DNA from: Bryobacterales bacterium
GTDB lineage: Bacteria; Acidobacteriota; Terriglobia; Bryobacterales; Bryobacteraceae
Assembly: GCA_016880505.1 (NCBI GenBank)
Contig: JAEHDI010000021.1
Span: 1 to 6,407, forward strand
DNA: 6,407 nt
Direction of reading: 5' to 3'
Shown: positions 1 through 6,407 of the stretch, piece by piece
Layout of the letters: every line of letters starts with the position of its first letter
Numbering within the stretch: position 1 is the first letter of the stretch
Position numbers and translations under genes: made by a program
Notes under the pieces: model-generated
Told to the model about the DNA's origin: nothing
Databases searched by the model: none
The model's input: the letters and a program-made list of their open reading frames with translations, nothing else

Positions 1-55
1 ATTTAAAAAAATGTGAAAAAAAACTACATTTGAAATATTTTGTATATTTAATCGT

Positions 56-171
56 AAAAATTGAAATATGTTTTTGAAATTTACGTATCCAAAGTTTAAA
101 AAAATGGACCCCAGTTCTCTATTCCACGAAAATTTACGATTGACGTAAAAAAAGTACGCTTTTCAATTTTT
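56..171. repeat. 11-bp inverted repeat (arms 56-66 and 161-171)
   Basis: The sequence aaaaattgaaa at 56-66 is the exact reverse complement of tttcaattttt at 161-171, with 94 bases between the arms. Both arms lie inside the AT-rich tract, and the right arm ends 7 bases short of the composition break. In DNA this poor in G and C an 11-bp match can arise by chance. It is recorded because it sits beside the junction, not because an element is recognised. Confidence 0.3.
133..149. repeat. Short palindrome over the stop codon of the synthase frame
   Basis: TTTACG at 133-138 and CGTAAA at 144-149 are perfect 6-bp inverted arms around a 5-base spacer. The left arm contains the minus-strand TAA stop (134-136). 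The stem is short and AT-rich and is not followed by a convincing T run on the minus strand, so it is not a credible intrinsic terminator. It may be a chance feature of the tract or a small protein-binding palindrome. Confidence 0.25.
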
Positions 172-3100
172 TAAAGACTGGAATCACGGGATCGATTGAC
201 AGACGTCCGGCTCGCAGCTTGAACCCCAGGACTTCCTCCAGCCACACCCGATACATCCAGCCGGCCGAGCCGGTGTACCACGTCCAACCCCCGCGCCCAA
301 CCTGACTCTGCAATGAGTAAACATCGGCGGCCACGACGTAAGGCTCCGTTCGATAGGCCGCATAATCCTCCGGTGTGCGTGAATGCTCGATGGGATTCAG
401 CATCTGCAGAACTTTGACGGCACGATCGCCGTCTCTCATGCGCGCAAACGCCATTGCAACCCATAAAGCGGCGTGTGTGTATTGGCCGCCATTCTCGCGC
501 ACACCCGGCGGATACCCCATGATGTAGCCGGGGTGGGGGCTGGATTTGTCGAAGGGCGGCGTGCAAAGCAGCACGAGTTTCTCTTTCTCGCGGATGAGAT
601 GTTCTTCGACCGAGCGCATTGCCTCCGCCGCCCGATCCGGCCTGCCGGCGCCACTGATCACGGACCACGACTGCGATAGCGAATCGATGCGGGCTTCCTC
701 ATTGTGCCGCGAGCCCAGCGGCGTCCCGTCGTCGAAGAAGGCCCGCAGATACCATTCACCATCCCAACTTGTGCGCTCCACCGTCGCACTCAAGCGGTCC
801 GCGCGGCGGCGGTAACGGGAGGCCAACTCCTGTTCGCCGCGGCCTGCGCATACCTCGGCGAACTTCTTCAAGACGTCCACGAGAAACCACGCCAGCCAGA
901 CGCTCTCGCCTTTCCCCTCATCGCCGACGCTGCTCATGCCATCGTTCCAGTCGCACATGCCAATCAGGGGCAGCCCATGCGGCCCGGAGGTGGCGCCCTT
1001 CTCAATAGCCCGGCGGCAGTGCTCGAATATGGTCGCCTGGTCGATCGAGACCGACGGTTGAAAATAGACTTCGCGCTCCTCCTCTTTTAGCAGCGGTCCC
1101 TCGAGAAACGTTGTAGCGGCATCGAGAATGCCAGCGTCGCCGGTGACATCCATGTATTGGCACACTGCGAACGGGAGCCACAACAGATCGTCCGAGCACC
1201 GGGTGCGAACGCCCGCTCCCGAAGGGAGATGCCACCAATGCTGGACGTCTCCTTCGGTGAACTGCCGCGAAGCGGCGCGCAAAATCAGCTCGCGCGCAAT
1301 CGGCGCCGCGGAGTAAACAAGAGCCAGCGCATCCTGCAACTGGTCTCGAAAGCCATACGCGCCGCTCGATTGATACAGAGCGGAACGTCCCCAAATGCGG
1401 CAGCTCAGCGACTGATAGAGCAGCCAGCGATTCAGCATGAAATCAACCGACAGAATCGGCGTCTTGACCTGAATCGTCGTCAGAAGATCATCCCACCACT
1501 CCCGCGTCTCGTTGAGCGACCGTTCAACGTTTTCCGCATCACGGTACTGCGCAATCAAACGCCGGGCGTGTTCGGCATCATCCGCCTGCCCAAGCACATA
1601 CATCACTGTCTTTTCTTCTCCGGGGCCGAGGTCGAATTTCGTTTGCAGTGCCCCGCACGGATCGAGCCCGGGACCCGTGCGCTTGGAAAGCGACTCCAGC
1701 CGCAAAGCCGCTGGGGCTTCCACCGAGCCATTGCGCCCAAGGAATGCAGTGCGATCACCGGTGTATGAAGAGGCCTCCGGTGTCATGGCCGCGAAGGCGA
1801 CCCGCCCTCCATGATCCAAATGATAGGGATTGCGCGAAAACAACGCTTTCGCACTCTCATCCCAGGAGGACGCAACATGCATCTGCGTAGCCTCACGATC
1901 CGTGCCGAGCACGAGCTCCGAATATGAGGTCACGGACAGACGGCGCCTCTGTGAAGAATTGTTCCTGACCCGCAGACGCTGTATGCGAACCGGATCGGCT
2001 CTCTCGGCGTGTACCGGCACAAAAGTCACCAGCGTTTGTCCCAACGCATGACTGTTGTGTTCGTGTTCTGTGTATCCCTGCCCGTGCCGGGCACGATATG
2101 CATCGAGTTCGCGCACCGGCAGCGGCGTAGGTGTCCAAAACACTCCGCTGTCTTCATCGCGAATATAGATGGCCTCGGCAGAAGGATCTGAAACCGGATC
2201 GTTGCTCCAAGGCGTCAAACGGTTCGACTGGCTGTTGCCGTACCAGCAGCATCCTGAACCGGCTTCGCTCACGAGGGCTCCGAACACCGAATTCGCCATC
2301 ACATTGATCCAGGGCAGCGGCGTGAACGCATTCGGCCCGAGGTAGATCGCATACTCGCGCCCGTCCGCCGTAAATCCGCCAAGACCGTTGAAATAGGCAA
2401 GCTCCAGGAAGGGCAAAGGCGCAGAGGGTTGCTCCTCACGTCGCCTGATCCGCAACGGCGGCGGCAGAGAAATTCCCTCCGGAGGACTGCTGAGCTGCTT
2501 GGACAGCGTTCCGCGCACCGTGCCCACTGTCGCCTGCGCCACGGTGAGGATCAAATTGAGATCCTCCTCGGATATCTGATCCGTCTTACGCAGGAACACG
2601 CCGCCTGGCTGCTGCACCCCGGTGTGCAATGAGTGCGCTTCCACCAGGCGGAGCAACTGCTGATGGAGAGGCTGCTCATAGCTAGCCGGCTCCCGGTTGA
2701 GAATCAACAGATCGGCTTTCAAGCCGCGCAGCCGCCAGTACGTATGTGCAACGAGCAGCTCGCGCACCAGAGTAAGGCCTTGCGAATCGCCGACCAAAAT
2801 CGCCGCAAGCGGCAAGTCGCCGGAGATGCCGTGAGCCCAGAGCTTCGACTGTGTTTGCACATTCCGGCGCAGGCGTTCGGCCGGCGCCCGCAACCGGACG
2901 TTCGGATACAGCAGGTGACTGGCGAGTTCGGCAAAACGCATCGCCGCATCGCTCTGAATACCGAGATAGCGGTATTCGAGTTGCGCGTGTGACCAGGCCA
3001 ATTCGAACGCGCGGCTGCAGACATCGGAGTCGCGGTATTTGACCACCAGACGTATCAGGTCCTCGCGAGACCCCGCGGCGACCGTAACCAGCGTGATCTG

Positions 3101-6100
3101 CGTTTGCTGCCTCGGTTCAAGCGAAACGCGCTGTCTCATGACGAACACGGGATCAAGCACGTAGCCATCAGTCTGGTTCAGCGACATCACCGGGTCGCGC
3201 CAGGTGCGTCCCCGCCCAAGGGACCGCGCGCGGTCCGTTTCGTACTGGAACGAGCTCTCATCCTGAGGGCTTTCCATCATCAACTGTGCAACCCAGATCG
3301 GCGATTCATCGGGAGACCGTAGCCGGCGCCATGCAAGTAGCGCGTGCAGATCGGGCCGCGCCTCGGTTTGGATAAACAGCTTGTTAAAAGCCGGATGGGC
3401 ACGGTCCGCGCCATGGGGCGCAAGGCTCAATTCAGCGGCGCTGGTCAACTCGAGCGTCCTGGCTCGCGAACCGTGATTGACGAGTGTGATGCGGCGAATC
3501 TCCGCATCATCTTCCGGCGATACCGTCACTTCCAGATGACTCTCGATACCCAGCCTGCGGCGGCGGAACTCGGCTCGGTCGGCGCTGAAGGTCGCCGTGT
3601 AGCGGGGGTCTTTCACGTTTAAGGGCTGGTGCGTCACGGACCAAAGCGTGTTGCTTTCTTCTTCTCGAAGATAAAAAAAAGTTCCCCAATTGTCACGGGT
3701 TGTGTCCGAACGCCAGCGCGTGATGTCGAACTCGCCCCAACGGCTGTAGCCCGCGCCCGTGTTCGTGATCATCAGCGCATATCGGCCGTTGCCGAGCAGT
3801 TGGACTTGGGGGAACGGAGTGTCTTCATCGAACACCCGGTATTCAGGCGCCGATGGACCGGAGATCAGCCGCATTGCGACCTGATCCGATGGGCGGTGAA
3901 CGAGCATCGAAGGCACAGGCGGTATGCGCTCGAACAGCAACGGCTCCACGGCTTTGATCCGGCGATCGGCATGGAAGCGCTGCCGGATGATGCCACGGTT
4001 GAGCAAGTTGTTCAGGGCCACGAGGCTCATTCCCTGGTGGTGAGCCATGTACGTGTAAACGATTACTCCCTTCCCGCCTCGCCGTTCCTCCTGACGGGTG
4101 TAGTCCAGCGACTCATAGAACCCCATGCGACCGTACATGCCGGCCTTCACCAGCCGCTTGAGGTTCTTGATCGATTCCGCCGGGTTCACCAGCAAAGCGA
4201 GCGCGGTGGCATAGGGCGCTATCACCAAATCTTCCTCGAGCCCCCGTTTCAAGCCGAGCGATGGAACGCCGAAAGCTCGATACTGGTAGATCTTGTGCGA
4301 ATCGAGCGCGCTGTAGGCAGATTCCGACATTCCCCAAGGCACGCCCCGATCCTTTGTGTACTCAATCTGGCGTTTGACCGCCGCGGCGCAAGCATTCTCC
4401 AGCAAGGAGTTTCGGAAACTGCGCGTGAACAGGAGCGGCATCAGGTACTCAAACATCGTGCCGCTCCAGGAAAGCAGAACCTGGCCGTCCGCCGAGGTGT
4501 AGGGCCGTCCGAGCGCCAGCCAGTGCTCCACCGGCACGTCGCCCTTGGCAATCGCCACCAGACTGGCAAGACGCGCTTCGCTCGCCAGCAAATCGTAATG
4601 AGCGGTGAGGTTTAGTGGGCCGCCTACCTGGTATCCGATAGCAAAGAGACGCCGCTGAGCGTCGTACAAGAACTGCATGTCCATGCCGTCAGCGAGGGCG
4701 CCGCTCGTCTCTCCGAGATGTCTGGCTCGTTCGAGGAGATCCGCCGACGCTTTACGAGCCTTCTCGTACTCAGCTCCGACGTCCGCGATCCAGGCGGTGA
4801 GGTTCGCCGAAAGCCCGTCTTTGTTCCCGGCGCTCTTCAAGATCTCGCTCAGCAGGCCGGTTTCTCCGCGAGCCACCGCGCCCCAGGAAGGCAACTCGCG
4901 CAGCAGCCTGCGGCGCGCCGCAATCGCGCTATCTCCGAGAGGCTGAAGGAACTCGTCAGGTGGAGCGGCCAGAACGTCGAGCCAGCGCAAATAACGGTCG
5001 GCGTGTTCAATCCAGCTCTCTATTTGCCGCTCCAGCCGCGTAAACCAGTAAGCGCGCTCCCCGGTCGTCGAGACGCTCCACCTCAGGGAATCGGTCAGCT
5101 TGCGTGCGGGTTCGGCAGCGAGGCGGATTCGCTCCAGAATTTCGATGCCCAATGACTCTTCCTCGAACAGCCCCCGCAACGCAGCCAGGGAAACACGGTT
5201 GCTGTGGTCCGGCGGAAACCGCTCCGTAATAACCGCTAACGTGTCAGCCAAGCCGCGCAGTGCGCGCGCGTCCAATTGCGAATCTGCATCCAGCTCCTGA
5301 GAGGCCTGCTGCAAAACCCACAGGCTCGCGATGAGATTTCCGCTATCCGCAGTCGATACGTACTTCGGCGGCAGCGGTTCCAGAGTCCGAGTGTTGTACC
5401 AGTTGAGAAGGTGGCCCTCGCAGGATTCCAGCTTTGCCAGCGTTTCGATCGTCGCCGTACACCGTTCGATCATTGGTTCCGGAGTCAGAAAGCCGAGGTC
5501 GTGCGCCGAGACCGCCGATACCAGCCACATTCCGATATTTGTCGGCGAAGTGCGATCAGCGACCTCGACGCGCAATGCCTCCTGGGAATTATCCGGCGGA
5601 AGCCAGTTGTGCTCCGGTCCTACCAAATCATCGAAATAGCGCCAGGTTTCACGGGCGATGCGCCGCAGAAAGCGCAGGTCGTTAAATTCGATCAGTTCCG
5701 CTTTCCTGAGAGCACGGCGTTGCGACCTGATCCAATGCAGGACCGCCGGAGCGGCAACCCAGAGCACCAGAAACGGAGCCCAAGCCGGTTCCCAAAGACG
5801 CCCACGGAGCGCCAGGGACAGCATGAAACCCGCGGTGACGGCGCAGATCAGGAAGAAATGTGTACGGAAGGGATCCAGGCGCAGACGGGCGGCATGGTAC
5901 GACATTTCCGCAGTCTGCCATTGCAGCAGACGGCGTTTGCTGATCCCGAGCCGATACAAGACCCGAACAATGGCATCGGCGGAGAGGTAGGCCTGATGCG
6001 GCAGAAACGCAGCCTTGACGATGGCGAGATTCAAATCACTGTTGGCTTCGCGCCAGGCCCGCGCGTCTCCCCGCCATCGCGCGACCAGGCGGTCGAGAAA

Positions 6101-6407
6101 TTGAAAGAGAAGAGGAACAACGAGGGTCAACGCCACCAGCGCGCTGGCGGCCGCGGGAGCAGCGTGGAAGGTCCAACTGAACACTAACAGCAGCAAAGAC
6201 GCCACCGGCACCAAGCTGCGGCGCAGGTTGTCGAGAATCTTCCAGCGGTTGATCAGCGTCAGGGGATTCCGCGCGTCCTCCGGCCGAGTTGCGGCCGGAA
6301 CTCGCGGCAAGATCCATGCGGCGATCTGCCAGTCTCCTCGGATCCATCGATGCTGCCGTTTACTGTAGCTCGTGTAATCGTATGGGAACTGTTCGAAGAG
6401 TTCAACG
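134..6407 (-). CDS. ndvB: Cyclic beta-1,2-glucan synthase (NdvB/ChvB/Cgs type), 5'-partial, with foreign 3' end
   Basis: This gene encodes an inner-membrane enzyme that makes cyclic beta-1,2-glucan from UDP-glucose. Residues are counted from the first whole codon at the right edge (6404-6406). An RQHRW motif (17-21), the QxxRW-type signature of processive GT2-like transferases, marks the end of GT84. Hydrophobic segments follow at about 63-81, 84-104, 182-201 and 207-225. Residues 247-803 form the glucoamylase-like cyclisation domain (GH189), with WSGTMFEYLMP, MSESAYSALD and AHHQGMS. A GH94-like beta-sandwich (832-1117), a helical linker and a second sandwich (1332-1637) precede the GH94 (alpha/alpha)6 domain (1647-2076). 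That domain has RDQLQD (1687-1692), DWND with the expected acid Asp (1819-1822), GGQYTH (His1978) and YTGSAGW (2044-2050), the last two matching phosphate-site positions of the family. Characterised NdvB/Cgs proteins have about 2,800-2,870 residues, so roughly 700-750 are missing upstream. A TTG at 6308-6310 is not the start, because the frame continues with family sequence to the edge. The tail after IDPVIP (2073-2076) is foreign and encoded by AT-rich DNA. Family assignment is firm; exact product and activity are inferred. Confidence 0.93.
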   Translation of the reverse strand, partial: VELFEQFPYDYTSYSKRQHRWIRGDWQIAAWILPRVPAATRPEDARNPLTLINRWKILDNLRRSLVPVASLLLLVFSWTFHAAPAAASALVALTLVVPLLFQFLDRLVARWRGDARAWREANSDLNLAIVKAAFLPHQAYLSADAIVRVLYRLGISKRRLLQWQTAEMSYHAARLRLDPFRTHFFLICAVTAGFMLSLALRGRLWEPAWAPFLVLWVAAPAVLHWIRSQRRALRKAELIEFNDLRFLRRIARETWRYFDDLVGPEHNWLPPDNSQEALRVEVADRTSPTNIGMWLVSAVSAHDLGFLTPEPMIERCTATIETLAKLESCEGHLLNWYNTRTLEPLPPKYVSTADSGNLIASLWVLQQASQELDADSQLDARALRGLADTLAVITERFPPDHSNRVSLAALRGLFEEESLGIEILERIRLAAEPARKLTDSLRWSVSTTGERAYWFTRLERQIESWIEHADRYLRWLDVLAAPPDEFLQPLGDSAIAARRRLLRELPSWGAVARGETGLLSEILKSAGNKDGLSANLTAWIADVGAEYEKARKASADLLERARHLGETSGALADGMDMQFLYDAQRRLFAIGYQVGGPLNLTAHYDLLASEARLASLVAIAKGDVPVEHWLALGRPYTSADGQVLLSWSGTMFEYLMPLLFTRSFRNSLLENACAAAVKRQIEYTKDRGVPWGMSESAYSALDSHKIYQYRAFGVPSLGLKRGLEEDLVIAPYATALALLVNPAESIKNLKRLVKAGMYGRMGFYESLDYTRQEERRGGKGVIVYTYMAHHQGMSLVALNNLLNRGIIRQRFHADRRIKAVEPLLFERIPPVPSMLVHRPSDQVAMRLISGPSAPEYRVFDEDTPFPQVQLLGNGRYALMITNTGAGYSRWGEFDITRWRSDTTRDNWGTFFYLREEESNTLWSVTHQPLNVKDPRYTATFSADRAEFRRRRLGIESHLEVTVSPEDDAEIRRITLVNHGSRARTLELTSAAELSLAPHGADRAHPAFNKLFIQTEARPDLHALLAWRRLRSPDESPIWVAQLMMESPQDESSFQYETDRARSLGRGRTWRDPVMSLNQTDGYVLDPVFVMRQRVSLEPRQQTQITLVTVAAGSREDLIRLVVKYRDSDVCSRAFELAWSHAQLEYRYLGIQSDAAMRFAELASHLLYPNVRLRAPAERLRRNVQTQSKLWAHGISGDLPLAAILVGDSQGLTLVRELLVAHTYWRLRGLKADLLILNREPASYEQPLHQQLLRLVEAHSLHTGVQQPGGVFLRKTDQISEEDLNLILTVAQATVGTVRGTLSKQLSSPPEGISLPPPLRIRRREEQPSAPLPFLELAYFNGLGGFTADGREYAIYLGPNAFTPLPWINVMANSVFGALVSEAGSGCCWYGNSQSNRLTPWSNDPVSDPSAEAIYIRDEDSGVFWTPTPLPVRELDAYRARHGQGYTEHEHNSHALGQTLVTFVPVHAERADPVRIQRLRVRNNSSQRRRLSVTSYSELVLGTDREATQMHVASSWDESAKALFSRNPYHLDHGGRVAFAAMTPEASSYTGDRTAFLGRNGSVEAPAALRLESLSKRTGPGLDPCGALQTKFDLGPGEEKTVMYVLGQADDAEHARRLIAQYRDAENVERSLNETREWWDDLLTTIQVKTPILSVDFMLNRWLLYQSLSCRIWGRSALYQSSGAYGFRDQLQDALALVYSAAPIARELILRAASRQFTEGDVQHWWHLPSGAGVRTRCSDDLLWLPFAVCQYMDVTGDAGILDAATTFLEGPLLKEEEREVYFQPSVSIDQATIFEHCRRAIEKGATSGPHGLPLIGMCDWNDGMSSVGDEGKGESVWLAWFLVDVLKKFAEVCAGRGEQELASRYRRRADRLSATVERTSWDGEWYLRAFFDDGTPLGSRHNEEARIDSLSQSWSVISGAGRPDRAAEAMRSVEEHLIREKEKLVLLCTPPFDKSSPHPGYIMGYPPGVRENGGQYTHAALWVAMAFARMRDGDRAVKVLQMLNPIEHSRTPEDYAAYRTEPYVVAADVYSLQSQVGRGGWTWYTGSAGWMYRVWLEEVLGFKLRAGRLSIDPVIPVFKKLKSVLFLRQS

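Larger units (their letters stand above)
1..178. other. AT-rich non-coding tract of different origin from the gene
   Basis: Of the first 180 bases 42 are G or C, and of the first 60 only 8, against 35 of 60 in 181-240. The tract is full of A and T runs and short repeats: ttgaaatat at 30-38 and 61-69, a near copy at 74-82, and aatttacg at 78-85 and 131-138. I see no gene, RNA or promoter with identifiable partners. The only reading frame into it is the 14-codon tail of the synthase frame, which ends at 134-136. The composition suggests an AT-rich genome, such as eukaryotic intergenic DNA or an AT-rich bacterium or phage. The source cannot be named from 178 bases. Confidence 0.8.

Noticed and set aside
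30..82. Three ttgaaat-type repeats considered as CRISPR or iteron-like units
   Set aside because: The units are under 10 bases, irregularly spaced (31 and 13 bases) and in sequence with very low complexity, so no array or origin is supported.
150..172. Possible intrinsic terminator: AAAAG-TACG-CTTTT hairpin (150-163) near T and A runs
   Set aside because: The stem is only five mostly A-T pairs, it lies before the stop codon in the direction of the gene, and it sits in an AT-rich tract where such pairings are expected by chance.
832..2413. Possible second gene: a separate cellobiose- or beta-1,2-oligoglucan phosphorylase (GH94) rather than part of a synthase
   Set aside because: The GH94 region is in one uninterrupted frame with the GH189 domain, membrane segments and GT84 tail, in the fixed domain order of cyclic glucan synthases.
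3629..4615. 328-codon open frame on the plus strand, antisense to the synthase
   Set aside because: It is fully embedded opposite the conserved GH189 region, its translation is rich in Arg, His and Pro with no recognisable domain, and it fits a shadow frame of a GC-rich gene.
5276..6187. 303-codon open frame on the plus strand opposite the membrane and early GH189 region
   Set aside because: It is low-complexity Arg/Gln-rich, shows no family resemblance, and overlaps a clearly real gene for its whole length.

Overview
The window holds essentially one gene. It lies on the minus strand, enters open from the right-hand edge and stops at 134-136. It encodes 2,090 visible residues of a cyclic beta-1,2-glucan synthase of the NdvB/ChvB/Cgs type, a very large inner-membrane enzyme of Gram-negative bacteria. 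The N-terminal third, including most of the GT84 glucosyltransferase, lies beyond the right edge. From right to left along the window, the visible part contains the last piece of GT84 with its QxxRW-type motif, four membrane segments, the glucoamylase-like cyclisation domain (GH189), a GH94-like beta-sandwich, a helical linker, a second GH94 beta-sandwich, and the GH94 (alpha/alpha)6 phosphorylase domain with its DWND and YTGSAGW motifs.

The coding part from about position 179 to the right edge is GC-rich (35 of 60 bases in 181-240) and reads as ordinary chromosomal DNA of a free-living Gram-negative bacterium, for example a soil proteobacterium or acidobacterium. The phylum cannot be fixed from this window. 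A full enzyme would polymerise UDP-glucose into a beta-1,2 chain (GT84), close it into a ring (GH189) and control its length by phosphorolysis (GH94). The product would be a periplasmic cyclic glucan used in osmotic adaptation and host interaction.

The anomaly is at the left end. Positions 1-178 are extremely AT-rich (42 of the first 180 bases are G or C, only 8 of the first 60) and carry no recognisable gene. The switch from GC-rich to AT-rich DNA falls at about 178/179, exactly where resemblance to the synthase family stops. The last 14 residues before the stop are encoded by AT-rich DNA and do not resemble the family, and the usual C-terminal beta-rich segment is missing. The sequence therefore contains a junction: either a chimeric assembly or contamination join, or a real insertion, transfer or rearrangement that truncated the gene. 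No complete new system is visible, and the junction is the main point to follow up.
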